Shown here: positions 40,252 to 51,182 of the stretch, piece by piece
How the letters are laid out: every line of letters starts with the position of its first letter
Position numbering within the stretch: position 1 is the first letter of the stretch
NCBI GenBank assembly: GCA_001600695.1
Contig: BCKQ01000009.1
Coordinates: 310,001 to 374,000 of the forward strand
Length of the DNA: 64,000 nucleotides
From: Ascoidea asiatica
Taxonomy: Eukaryota; Ascomycota; Saccharomycetes; Ascoideales; Ascoideaceae
Direction: 5' to 3'
The notes under the pieces: model-generated
What the model was told of the DNA's origin: nothing
Databases searched by the model: none
What the model saw: only the letters and a program-made list of their open reading frames with translations
Translations under genes and position numbers: made by a program

Positions 40252-41172
40252 TCATAGTGTTGGCTGCCCAACCAGAAAAACCATCACTTTGAATTCTGGA
40301 ATCGTTGTTTTTGTTTGTGTTTCCTTTGTTTTCCCACCATTTTTCTTATCTTCTGCGATTTTAGCCATAGTTCTTCTTTTGATTTTTCTTGGCCTTTTGA
40401 AGTTCATGTCATGCAAATGATTATATGGTTTCTCAATTGATGATTTACTTTTCAGCACATTTTTTCTCTCCGTTTTTCTCTGATAATCTCGTTTTATAAA
40501 TTTTGAAGATTGATTGTTGATATCCGGTTCCCTAAATTTAGCAATAGATTTGATTTCTTTGATTCTTTCAACATCCTTTATATTTGCTGCAACTTTTTCA
40601 TTTTCTTTGACTTGATTATTCATATTTACAAGAACCTTTGGGTTGATAATTTTTTCAATGTTAGTAGCAAAATCATTAAAATTTTCTACATTATTTCCAT
40701 ATAAATCATTTTCACCAATTCTTTTGGATATTTCTTCTTCTGTGAGGATATAATCGAAGTCTTCAAAATCGAGTGATTTTAAGCTTCTTTTATCGAAGTC
40801 GAATGCAACAGACTCAGAATTATTGTTTTTTTCAAACCTGAGTGTGTTTAAATCTATATCATCATTGATATCGGTATTATCAAGTAGTTCAATAAAATTT
40901 GAAAATCCATCGTCAAACAGTAAATTATCATCATAATTCAATGGAATATTACTAAATGAGTAGTCATTATCCTTCCTTATATTCAATTCTTCCGAACTAT
41001 CAAACTTATTTGAGTTGCTCTGGTCAAAATTATATTCATCCTTTTTATTTTCCGATTCTTCAAAAGCATCAAACTTGTTTGCAATAATTTGTTCAAAAAT
41101 ATTATTATTTTCATCCAGCATCTCATAGAAATTAATAGGACCTGAATTTTGATCTTTTGAGAGAAAATGCAT
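40252..41172 (-). CDS. Unrecognised acidic/basic disordered protein
   Basis: 306 residues. The first 200 are Asn/Asp/Glu/Phe-rich with repeated short acidic motifs (NKFDAFEESENKK, NKFDSSEELNIRK: an imperfect internal repeat at about 30-65). The last 100 are basic (RPRKIKRRTMAKIAEDKK), ending in a mildly hydrophobic FKVMVFLVGQPTL. It has no cysteines, no clear signal peptide at this start and no known domain. A TATA-like TATAAATA (complement of 41307-41314) lies about 135 bp upstream, which suits this ATG. The frame stays open 25 codons upstream without an ATG, so an unspliced upstream exon cannot be excluded. It lies next to the secreted pair; a relation is only positional. Confidence 0.55.
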   Translation of the reverse strand: MHFLSKDQNSGPINFYEMLDENNNIFEQIIANKFDAFEESENKKDEYNFDQSNSNKFDSSEELNIRKDNDYSFSNIPLNYDDNLLFDDGFSNFIELLDNTDINDDIDLNTLRFEKNNNSESVAFDFDKRSLKSLDFEDFDYILTEEEISKRIGENDLYGNNVENFNDFATNIEKIINPKVLVNMNNQVKENEKVAANIKDVERIKEIKSIAKFREPDINNQSSKFIKRDYQRKTERKNVLKSKSSIEKPYNHLHDMNFKRPRKIKRRTMAKIAEDKKNGGKTKETQTKTTIPEFKVMVFLVGQPTL

Positions 41173-43901
41173 ATTAAAATTTCGTCTAGAATAATGATAA
41201 GAGTAATTATCAAAAGAAAATAAATTATTAGGTTCTTCAAAGTATTAGTAACTTCTGAAAAAAAATTTTCAATTTGAATTAATTTATATCGAGGGATATA
41301 AAGAACTATTTATATCAAAAGAGCAGCATAAATGTAATTATTAATGAAAAGTGAAAAAAAAATTCTTCAATTGAATGATAAAATAGCTTTATGGAAAAAA
41401 ACCAGATATTCATGTTAAAGACAACTGTTAAACAAAAAATTAACTGAAAGTATAAGATATATGTTCAATATAATTCAAAAATAATTTGGGACATCTGAAA
41501 GATAATTGAAAACAATCAAACCATAATCTTGAATTTCTGTACCAAAAACCTTTCGACAATAACTAATAACCAAAACAATTTTACTAATTAGGAAAGTGAA
41601 TTTAACAAATTTTTAATATTAATAAATATTTTTTTTTTTTGAGAATCAAGAGTTTATTATTTCCTATTTTGACAGATTTTTATTTTGAATATGCGAAGTA
41701 AGATATTATAGTGAAATAAGCCAAAAAACCAAAAAAGCTCAAAAAAATCAAATTAAAAAAAAAAAAATTCAAAAAAAAATTATAAAAACCAAGAGAGAAT
41801 TCATAATATTATGCATTGACAAATCGAATAACGAAGGTAAATTTTTTAAAAAGTATACAGCTCCTTAGATTTAAGACTAGTTAAAGACAAAATGAAGTTT
41901 ATAAAATTCAATGGATAATAATGATTCATAGAACGTACTTATTATACATAATTCTTAATTGATATTTCCTCAATAAGAAATAGGGTTTATTAGGAAGAAT
42001 GGCTTTATGTGAATATAATTGAATGCAAATGTATAAATTTGATTAAAATAGAACATAATAGAATAAAAAAGAATACAATTGATCTAACGTAGTTTGAAAA
42101 TCTAGTAACACTACTTTATCATTATTAATATAAATGAATAATTTGAAATAATTTGTTTTTATAGTAATAAATAAATAAATAGACTTTATAAATATGGTAC
42201 AATTGATAGATGTTAAAAGAGTCTAAATGTCGAACTCAGTACGTAAATTTCATTGTGTGAAGATAGTAAAAGAACGTCTTTTTTACTTTAATACTATTAT
42301 CATTATCATTATCACCAATATCAAATGATTTAAACTCCTTATACGTAATATGATTATTTTAAAAAATTTATCAAGTAATTGAGACAGTGTTTAATACTGT
42401 AATGATTTGAATTATGATTGATAGGGAAAGAAATAAATATGAAAAAGGATTATTATTTTTCCCAACAGGTAGTGTAATAAGTTTAATAAATGTACAATTA
42501 AGAATATAATTGATTATCAAAGGAGGTTCTAAATTTCTCAGCTGTTCTGATTTTCATGAATGTTCTAAGTTTCAGAAATCCTCTTGAAGTCTTTGAAGTT
42601 TTATCATGTTCAAAGATTCCTCAAGTGCCTCAAATTCCTCATATCCCTTCAAGGAATAAATAAAATAATCACACTCAAAACCTGAAAAACAGCAAATGAA
42701 TAATACTGAATCAAATTAAATACGCAGTGGATATAATAAGAGTTTATGAATACGGAGACCGAGGTGATTGAAATCATTTACATTAAACCTATGTTTCTGT
42801 CATTTAAGTCACCATTATTTGAAATAGGAGTGTCATAAGTAAGTAACTGATAATTCTTTTAGCATCGTTATATCGATAGCAGTAGATTAAGCACTATCTG
42901 AAGCAGAAACTTAACAACTGTTTAGTAGGATCTGGGTGGTCTTAGATTAGATCTATCTTGGAACAATTAATTTACGAAAATTTTCATTCTCATTATTGTA
43001 ATTAGTATTAGTATTAGTATCGATATTTTTATTAGCAGTAGTTTTAGCATCAGTATCAATGATTATCAGATTACCAAGATTAGACCTTCTTTTAAAAAAA
43101 GTGAGATTATTTAGACCACAATCACAATCACAACCACAACCACAAAGTGCTTTTGCCTGTTCCGGCCTCGGTGCATATTGAATTGGTGCACCGGTCTCAC
43201 TAGCGCACAAGACTCGCGCGTGTATTTTGGGATCGGCGTCGGTGGCATAGACCCCTGGTTTTTGGTGATTGAGGGCTGGTGTTTAAAATATTGTGGCTGG
43301 AACTTTTGCGTTGCGCTGTGCTCTGTCCCAGGATACGGATGCCATTATACCCGGATTGGTTTCGGATCAAACGGATTCACTCCGGACCTTGGCGGGAGTC
43401 AACTGCAGAAATGCTATACGAGCAGCGTGAAGTTACTTCGCTACCGGCACCACCAATTCTAGACAGCCATAACTGTTAAATAGAATTCATACAGCTTTAA
43501 CTTTACCCGTAACGTTACAATACTGATAGTGACACAAGAATAATAACGACAATTATTATTGCAATTTGTTTTATTGAATTTACTTTATTATTAACTACCT
43601 AATAACAATACAAATACTAATCCATTACATTTTTATTAATTATTATTGCTTTAATTCTTCTAACTTTTCCAATCCTATTTTTTTCAATTATCCAGATAAA
43701 TCAACCATTTATTTACTCTCCTTTAAAAGTATATTCCTATTGTCCTTATTTTCAGCTAAAATTTACTGGAATGCTATTTCAATATTCTTCATCTTTTTGC
43801 ATTTCAATGGTTACAAAATCTTTACAATTCAATTCCATTTCATTAATATTATAATCAATCAATCAATCCATTATATAATTAATTAATCATTATATAAAAG
43901 A
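41173..43901. other. Long divergent intergenic region
   Basis: 2.7 kb between the 306-residue gene and the NIPA-type gene. The first 1.4 kb is AT-rich with A- and T-runs and no gene signal. 42572-42681 (minus) has an exon-like frame. 43140-43470 is a GC-rich island with a small hairpin (CGGTGCA/TGCACCG) and a CGGAT cluster. Long frames in the island on both strands lack ATG starts and look like by-products of its base composition. Confidence 0.5.
43336..43387. promoter_or_regulatory. Cluster of CGGAT repeats
   Basis: CGG triplets start at 43336, 43352, 43363, 43372 and 43383, the first four as CGGAT and the last as CGGAC. Directly repeated CGG with 6-8 bp gaps is a typical arrangement for zinc-cluster (Zn2Cys6) factor binding. 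It lies about 520-570 bp upstream of the NIPA-type start. The binding factor is unknown. Confidence 0.35.
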
Positions 43902-45170
43902 ATGTCAAGTACGATATTAGGTGTATTTTTTGCAATCACCGGAAATTTATTTATAGCATTATCTTTGAATATTCAAAAATTTGCTCATAAAAGATTATCT
44001 GAAAGACAAAATGAATTGAATGTAGTAACTGAATTAAATGAATTGAATGATTTTAATGAAGTAAATGATGAGGATTATACCCCAAGTACTCCATTACTAT
44101 ATACATCATCATCACGACTGCAGTCTTCTTTATATTCTAATCAATTTCCTAATCAATTCCCAAATCAATTTTCAAATCAATATACTTCTTTTGAATCATC
44201 ATCTTCATTATCTTCTCCTTCACCTCAAAATTCCAATTTTTCTTTTCCTTCAGTAACTCCAAAAAATAGTAAAAATCAAAAAAATAATCTAAATGTTCAA
44301 AATAATTACTTAAAAAGTAATTGGTGGTGGTTAGGAACAATAATAATGACTTTTGGTGAATGTGGTAATTTTATTGCTTATGGATTTGCTCCTGTTTATA
44401 TAGTCTCTCCACTTGGTATTGTGACAATAATTTCAAATTCTTTATTAGCTCCAATTGTATTTAAAGAAAAATTTAATTTAAAACGGTTTATAGGTACTTC
44501 AATTGCAGCTTTTGGTGTTTTATTTATTTTTTTATCTTCTTTAACAATTAATCAAATAGATCCTCCAAATCCAACTCCAGGTCCTAATGAAGATCCAATT
44601 CAATATGTTAATCAAACCATTTATTCTTTAACTTATTTATTTTATCTATTAATATCTTTAGTTTTGATATCTTTATTATTATTCATAATTCATATTATAA
44701 ATCAAAAAAATATAAATTCAAATTTAACTACAAGACTAAAATCAATTTATGTTTTTAGTAATTTATTACTTGTTGCTGTTTTTGGATCTCATACTGCAAT
44801 TTCAACTAAATGTATTTCAATGATGTTATTATCAAAAGATCTAAATTCGGATTTAGATTCTAATAATGATCTATTACCTTCTTCTTCTTTTCTTTTAAAT
44901 CCTTTAACTTATTACTTATTAGCTATATTAGTTTCAACTGCAATTCTTCAAGTTAAATATTTGAATAATACTTTACAAATTGAAGACTCTTCAAAAATTG
45001 TTCCAATTCATTTTGTTTGTTTTACAATTACTGTACTTGTAACTTCTACAATAATATTTAAAGATTATAGAGATAAAACTATTTTACAACTCTTATCTTT
45101 TTTATTTGGTTGTTCATTAACTTTTTTTGGAGTATTTTTAATTTCAAGTAATGATTCAAAATCAAAATAA
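43902..45170 (+). CDS. NIPA-type magnesium transporter (DUF803)
   Basis: 422 residues with about nine hydrophobic spans. Family signatures are the first span (GVFFAITGNLFIALSLNIQK followed by FAHKR), WWWLGTIIMTFGECGNFIAY, FAPVYIVSPLGIV and APIVFKEKFNLKRFIG. NIPA proteins move Mg2+ in endosomal and plasma membranes. The loop after span 1 (about residues 36-140) is unusually long, with Ser/Asn/Gln-rich low complexity and short Asn-Gln-Phe repeats. The C-terminal Ser/Lys tail is short. The upstream GC-rich island with CGGAT repeats may regulate it. Confidence 0.82.
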   Translation: MSSTILGVFFAITGNLFIALSLNIQKFAHKRLSERQNELNVVTELNELNDFNEVNDEDYTPSTPLLYTSSSRLQSSLYSNQFPNQFPNQFSNQYTSFESSSSLSSPSPQNSNFSFPSVTPKNSKNQKNNLNVQNNYLKSNWWWLGTIIMTFGECGNFIAYGFAPVYIVSPLGIVTIISNSLLAPIVFKEKFNLKRFIGTSIAAFGVLFIFLSSLTINQIDPPNPTPGPNEDPIQYVNQTIYSLTYLFYLLISLVLISLLLFIIHIINQKNINSNLTTRLKSIYVFSNLLLVAVFGSHTAISTKCISMMLLSKDLNSDLDSNNDLLPSSSFLLNPLTYYLLAILVSTAILQVKYLNNTLQIEDSSKIVPIHFVCFTITVLVTSTIIFKDYRDKTILQLLSFLFGCSLTFFGVFLISSNDSKSK

Positions 45171-45735
45171 AATTATCATTTAAAATTAAATAATATTAAA
45201 TTAATTCAAGATAATGTTAGATAATAATCTAAGATAAGATATAATAAGTCAAGACAATCTAAAATAAAATATGATAAAATATGAAAAGTATTTAAAAAAG
45301 ACTATTTTTGCATAATTTTCTCCTTATTGTCATTTTCATTTACATATTTTTTTTAACTTATTCAATTCAAGCTTATAACCAGTCACATATACTTCATTTT
45401 TTTTTTTCAATCCATTTTTTTGTTTCTTTGTTTTTATGTTCTTTTGTTTTTCTGCTTTTGGGTTTTTGTTTTTTTTCTATTTTCATTGTTTCTTATACAT
45501 TAATTATGATTCACCAAAATTTCATTTTTTCATATTTTTTTTATTTTTTTATATTAATATTAAATAAGTAAGGTTAAATATATATATTATAGATTTTGCA
45601 TTCAAAAATAAAATATCTCAATAAACAAAATATTTCAATAAATAAGAATTTATTCATTTCTTCTAATTTATTTTATTTTATTTTATTTTATTTTATTTTA
45701 TTTTATTTTATTTTATTTTATTTTATTTTATATGT
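45171..45735. other. Convergent intergenic region with TTTTA repeat
   Basis: Between the 3' ends of the NIPA-type gene and RRS1. It is very T-rich, with an ORF of simple hydrophobic residues judged to be chance. Holds the pentamer repeat at 45667-45730. Confidence 0.6.
45667..45730. repeat. (TTTTA)n microsatellite, about 12-13 copies
   Basis: Uninterrupted TTTTA units directly downstream of the RRS1 stop codon (complement of 45736-45738), so transcribed as TAAAA in the RRS1 3' UTR. Confidence 0.95.
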
Positions 45736-46431
45736 TTATTTTTTTTCAGCATTAATTAAATTTCTTTTCATTTGTTTCTCGTTTTTTTTGATTAATTTCA
45801 TTCTTTCTGCACGTTGAAGAGTTCTTGGATTTACTAACTCATCACTAGTATCCTTTACTTTATCTTCAACTTCGACAAGCCATTGATCATCAATTTGTTT
45901 ATTTTTACCTTTGAAACCCCATTTTGGAGTCCAATCTCCTTTATCTTCATCATAAACATATTTATCTTTTTTAGTTTTAGAATTAATACCCTTTTTAAGA
46001 GCAAATTGTTCCCATTTAGTAAGGGTTTTAACTTTAGGTAATGGTTTTTCTCTTGGTAAATCTGTAGTTGGAACAGGTAGTTGAATTAAAGTCATTGAAG
46101 AATCTTGACCTGTTGAATTTCCAGATTTTTCTGCAGTTCGTTTTATTGGTAATGATAATAATTGATTTATTAATAGCTGTACATTATCTCTAGAAACATT
46201 TTTGATATAATTATTTTTTATATCATCAGAAGAAGATATTTTTTCTTTTTCTAAAGGATTTGGATCAAAAGCAGCAAGATTTCCTAGATCATATACTACT
46301 GGAATTGGTTTATCTACTGTTACAGGTTTTCTTTAAAAATTAGTTAGTAATTATTAATCTGAAAAAATTAAAAAGAAAAGAACAAAAATAATAATATAAT
46401 CAAAAACTTACAGTTTACTTTCACCAGTCAT
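45736..46431 (-). CDS. RRS1: Rrs1, 60S ribosome biogenesis factor, one intron
   Basis: Spliced: exon 1 46412-46431 (MTGESK plus two bases), intron 46331-46411, exon 2 45736-46330; 204 residues (S. cerevisiae 203). After the junction the sequence reads KPVTVDKPIPVVYDLGNLAAFD, then VSRDNVQLLINQLLSLP, TLIQLPVPTTDLPREKPLPK, TKWEQFALKKGI, DDQWLVEV and NPRTLQRAERMKLIKKNEKQ, all Rrs1 hallmarks. Rrs1 pairs with Rpf2 to load the 5S RNP onto pre-60S particles in the nucleolus. The largest unspliced frame begins only at the internal Met at 46095 and misses the conserved N-terminus. A TA run (46437-46456) adjoins the start; upstream, long A-runs followed by ATGAGCCGCG near 46617 loosely recall RRPE/PAC elements. 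Confidence 0.95.
46331..46411 (-). other. RRS1 intron
   Basis: 81 nt. Donor GTAAGT, branch TTACTAAC, acceptor TTTAAAG on the minus strand. The codon split CT|A restores Leu and the conserved frame. Confidence 0.93.
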
Positions 46432-49400
46432 TTTTAATATATATATATATATATATAAATATAGTTTATTGATATTCTGTTTTTATTTAATTATTCTTTA
46501 TCAATCAGATAATTCGATTTCATTTTTTTTTTTGGTTAAAGTTAAACCTAACAAAATTTATATTTTGAAATATATTTTTGTGCATTTGAAAAAAAAAAAA
46601 ATTTCCTTGAAAAAAATGAGCCGCGAAGGCTGCGGGATAATGCAAAAAAAAGGAAGACCCGAAATACTGGTCTCAACTGCATATTTTCGAATAAAGTTCT
46701 TTGATTTTCATAAAATAATTTAAAACTTTCTTGTTCAGCTTAATTCAATCTAAATATGAGTAAAAAGAAACGAACTGAAGATTCAAATCATTTTCTATGA
46801 AAAATAAATATCAAGGAAGAAAAAAGTAAAAGATTGGAGTAGTTGTTGTTCAGTAGTGGTTTTTACAGTTTTACATAATTTTTACAATTCCATTAAGATT
46901 CATTCACTTTGAGATAGTATCTAGAATATTTCAATTTTTCAATTTTTCAGTAACTTTTACGACCAGAGGCCAGTAGTTTGAAATACTCCATCAAAAATTT
47001 TTTACTGAAAGAATAAAAGAAATCAGTAGCATTCTATAGAACAATTCACTTACTTACCAAAAGAGTCATTAATATTTTTGAAAAAAAAAAAAGGTCAAAA
47101 CATTCAAACATGTTTATTTTCTATTTGTAATAAATTGATTTCAATGGTTAATAAATAAACAAAGAGGTTATTGAGTTTTTATTCCTGTCTTTTAAACACT
47201 TTCTAATGGAAATTTTTCAATTGCTTTTCTTTTTTTCTTTTGAATTTATTTTCAATATACTTACTGTACGTAATGAAGTTGATATTCGAGGCAGGGTTAT
47301 TATTCCGAGGTATTTTCGACCAAAAAATATTTCTGTTTTTTGGTTAGTAATTGAAATGTCCTTTTGTGTAGCACTGCCTCGAACCGGTGCAGTAAAGTGG
47401 CGCAGTACTACATAGAAAAAGGGTTTAAAATCCAGTCAATTTTGATAAGTGAATTGTTTGAAGTTAAATTTGACATTGGAATTGCAATTGTTTCTGAATA
47501 ATTCTTTGGCTTTTATTGAGTTGTAAATTTGTTTATAATTTATTTTAAAATATTGCTTTAAAATATCTCATCTCACGTTTTTTCTCTTTTGAATTCTTTC
47601 AATTATTTAAGTATGTAAAATTGTAGGAAATTGAATTCATAATAATGTTAAAACGATCTTCAAAGGAATAAATCGGCTAAATTTGGAAACAAAATTGAAA
47701 AATATTAATTAAAAAATAAAAAAAAATAATTTTTCGGGTGTATTCTTTTATTATTTTCGTATTATTGTAACAATCAATTATTCAATATCTTTGATAGTTT
47801 TATTGAAAATTTTTTTATTGTAATATTGAATGAAAAGTAAAAACATTTTCTTAAACTTTTTACTCAGTAAACTTTTTTTCAATGCCGAACGAGAAATTGC
47901 AAAAAAAGTAAAAAAAAAAAACATTTATTAATAAACAAAGAATAACCAAAAGAACTAATGAAAAAAAAACGTTTGAAATTGTTTGTCATAAATTAATTAT
48001 TTCAGCCAGGTGATGAGAAAGATGAAGTAATTGGCTCATTTGAAGTTTTAATTGCATTTTTTTTCTTAAAGCTTTAAGTTCAAATAAATATGCATTTGAA
48101 TAAGTTTTTGAAGTTTTATTCTACGTAATCTCATGAAAGAAGTTTAATACAATACATACAATAATTTTTTTTACTGAGAAAGCTAATAATTTTACTAATG
48201 ATAATTTCAATGATTTATTATTACGGTATATATTATGGTGGAATAATTAATAAATTCTTAGTATTTCCCTGTAAGATGCTGCTATATCACTTTATCTCAC
48301 TCATATATCAGTTAAAGTATATACAAAAGAGAAAACTAATTACAATTCTTAAGTACTTAATAATTTTGGGGGTGTGGAGCAAGGTTTTTTTTTTTTTATT
48401 TTTTTGGCATTCTTTTTTTGATATATTCTTTTCCATTAAATTTAATGTAAAAGAGATCAGCAAATGAAATTGTAGCAATAGTATAATGAGCTTTGAAAGA
48501 TATTTCTAAAAAACTACTTCAGAAAGCTCTTAAAATATTTAGTTTGATTTAATGTTAAATACAATTTGTAGCTTAAATTTTATCGTCATTTAGGAATATT
48601 TCTAGAGCCGTTGATGAAAATTAAAAGTGGTTGAAGTAACAACACCAGCTGCTCTATTGTAAAGCCTGTAACAATAACAATAACACTACCAAATTATCAT
48701 TGAAACAATCTTTTTTTATTTCTCTCAATACTACTTTCAAATATCTTTTCTATTCTTTCCACAATCACCTGTTTTAATCAAATGCAAAAAAAAAAAAAAA
48801 AATTTACTAGTAACTTGAATAATGAATAAAAACTTTTAACATAACTTATTGTATTAGTTTGACATATTTCATTCAAAATTTTCTTAACAAACTAAAACTC
48901 CACCTTTCTCATATGAAACCATTTCCGAAATTTAATTTAAATAATAGTACTTTGATAAAACAAACTTTTTTTCTTTTAATTCTATGCAAAGAAAAATTTA
49001 TAAGTTTGAACTATTTTATTACCTGTTCGGAATGGCAGGATTCGGAAAATGATGTAAAGTAAACATTAAAATTTAAAGCTTTAACTAAAGTTTTTTTGGT
49101 AAAAATTTCAAACTCTTAGCCTTTTACACAAGAATTTTTTTTCTTTTCTAAGAAAAAACAATAGTAACTGAATTCAGGTAGAAATAACAATGTTATTACA
49201 ATCAATTCAAAATATTTTCATAAACTATTTTATTCAAAATAAAAACAAGTAATGGACAATACAGGCTGTCAAAAACACATTTTATTTTTAGGTTTTCATT
49301 ATTTATTTAATTCTTTTCAAAATAATGTCAAACTTTCTCAATTTTATATTATTCTTATATCAATTTTCTTTCAACTTCAAATTAATATAAAAGGATGATT

Positions 49401-49520
49401 TCTTATCCTTTCCTTCTTTTTTATATTAAATCACAAATTTAGAGTTACTTATCATCACTTCTAGTCTGTTATCTATAAATTTATTCTTTTTAAATTCTTT
49501 ATCATTTCGCTTATTTAATA
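46432..49520. other. Longest gene-free region, divergent RRS1/GAD1
   Basis: 3.1 kb. AT-rich with many A/T runs. ORFs of 60-90 residues at 46469, 47206, 48198 and 48859 are composed of Phe/Ile/Leu/Lys and lack family features, so I do not call them. The only GC-richer spots are 46617-46670 and 47360-47410; the latter has GTGCAGTA followed by GTGGCGCAGTA. It could include an origin, centromere or long GAD1 promoter; nothing here decides. Confidence 0.45.
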
Positions 49521-51182
49521 ATGTCTTTTGATTCTCCAGTTGATACTGAATCTTTAGTAAAGAAATTAATTCTTGAAAATACTTTTAAGAAAAGTCAAAA
49601 AATTGCTTCTGGAAACAATAAAACATTTTCCGCAAAAAATATCAGATTAACTAATTCTTTAGAAAGTCCAATTAGTTTTTCCGTTTCTAAAGATGAAATT
49701 CCATTAAAGGGTCTTCATCCAAAAGTTACTTATCAATTAATTCATGACGATTTAAGTTTAGATGGTAATCCAACTTTAAATTTAGCTAGTTTTGTTAATA
49801 CATATATTCCAGATGAAGCTAAAAAACTTATTGAAGAAAATATGGTAAAGAATTTTGCTGATAATGATGAATACCCAATTTCTATGGATATTCATAAAAG
49901 ATGTATTTCAATTCTTTCTTCTTTATGGCATGCTCCAGATTCTTGTGCTGAAGCTATTATTGGTTCCGCCACAACTGGTTCTTCTGAAGCTATTATGCTT
50001 GGTGGTTTAGCTCTTAAAAAAAGATGGCAAGCAAGAATGAAAGCTGCTGGAAAAGATATTTCAAAACCTAATATTATAATGGGTGCTAATGCTCAAGTTG
50101 CTTTAGAAAAATTTGCAAGATATTTTGATGTAGAAGCAAGATTGATTCCTGTTTCTAAACAAAGTAATTATTTAATGGATGTTACAAAAATTGCAGAAAA
50201 TGTTGATGAAAATACTATAGGTATTTTTGTTATTCTTGGTTCCACTTACACTGGTGGTTTTGAAGATGTTTATGGTGTTTCTAAAGTTTTGGATAAAGTT
50301 CAAAAAAAGACTGGATTAGATATTCCAATACATGTTGATGGTGCTTCTGGTGCAATGATTGCTCCATTCATGTTCCCAAATTTAAAATGGGATTTCCAAA
50401 TTCCAAGAGTTTACTCTATAAATACTTCTGGTCATAAATTTGGTTTAACATCTGCTGGATTAGGTTGGATTGTATGGAGAGCAAAATCATATTTACCAGA
50501 AGAATTAAAATTTCAACTTAAATATCTTGGTGGTTTAGAAGAAAGTTTCACTCTTAATTTCTCAAGAACTGGTTATCAAGTTGTTCATCAATATTTCAAT
50601 TTCCTTTCTTACGGTAGAGAAGGTTTTCATAAAATTTTTAGCAATTGTTTATCAAATGCAAGATTATTATCAAAATTCTTGGAAGAAACTCATTATTTCG
50701 AATGTGTTTCTGATATTCATAGACCAAGAGGAATTTTGCATTTAAGTGATAAGCAAAATAAAAGAATTGAAAATGAATTAGCTTTGGATGGTGACCATGA
50801 AAAATTCAATCCAGGATTACCAGTTGTTGCTTTTAAATTCTCCGAAGAATTTACTGGTAAATACCCAGAAATCCCACAATCAATGATTTCTAATTTGTTA
50901 AGAAACAGAGGTTTCATTGTCCCCAATTATCCACTTCCAAAAGGAGAAGAGCATACTGATGTTTTAAGAATTGTTGTCAGATACAACTTGAATTTAGAAT
51001 TATTAGATAAATTAATGACAGACATTGTGGAAATTACTGAAGTTTTGATCAATGCCGCTGATACTGTTAAGAAGAGTACAAAAGGTAACGACACTAAAAA
51101 TACAGAAATGATTTACGACATGTTATTATCTATTGCCAGTGCTGGTTTGGAAAAAAGAATTCATCCAAGACCAAAATTATAA
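49521..51182 (+). CDS. GAD1: Glutamate decarboxylase (PLP-dependent)
   Basis: 553 residues (S. cerevisiae Gad1 585). Group II decarboxylase hallmarks: DGNPTLNLASFVNTYI, the substrate/PLP segments SATTGSSEAIMLGGLALKKR and HVDGASGAMIAPF (Asp paired with the pyridine ring), and the PLP lysine in NTSGHKFG (K306). The C-terminal domain has RGFIVPNYPLP and LRIVVRYN. It converts glutamate to GABA with CO2 release, the first step of the GABA shunt, and supports oxidative-stress tolerance in yeast. A short Ser-rich N-terminal arm precedes the catalytic fold. The gene has stronger codon bias than its neighbours, suggesting good expression. Confidence 0.93.
   Translation: MSFDSPVDTESLVKKLILENTFKKSQKIASGNNKTFSAKNIRLTNSLESPISFSVSKDEIPLKGLHPKVTYQLIHDDLSLDGNPTLNLASFVNTYIPDEAKKLIEENMVKNFADNDEYPISMDIHKRCISILSSLWHAPDSCAEAIIGSATTGSSEAIMLGGLALKKRWQARMKAAGKDISKPNIIMGANAQVALEKFARYFDVEARLIPVSKQSNYLMDVTKIAENVDENTIGIFVILGSTYTGGFEDVYGVSKVLDKVQKKTGLDIPIHVDGASGAMIAPFMFPNLKWDFQIPRVYSINTSGHKFGLTSAGLGWIVWRAKSYLPEELKFQLKYLGGLEESFTLNFSRTGYQVVHQYFNFLSYGREGFHKIFSNCLSNARLLSKFLEETHYFECVSDIHRPRGILHLSDKQNKRIENELALDGDHEKFNPGLPVVAFKFSEEFTGKYPEIPQSMISNLLRNRGFIVPNYPLPKGEEHTDVLRIVVRYNLNLELLDKLMTDIVEITEVLINAADTVKKSTKGNDTKNTEMIYDMLLSIASAGLEKRIHPRPKL

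Noticed and set aside
40983-41240. Hydrophobic frame overlapping the start of the 306-residue gene, resembling a signal peptide
   Set aside because: Begins at TTG and is in another frame; no intron that joins it to the main ORF could be found.
36773-42500. Recurring TACTGTA/TACAGTA words as a regulatory motif
   Set aside because: The count seems close to chance expectation for a 7-mer of this composition in 64 kb.
43178-43462. 94-codon plus-strand frame with many Cys/Gly/Trp
   Set aside because: Starts at TTG and exists because the island is GC-rich; frames are open on both strands.
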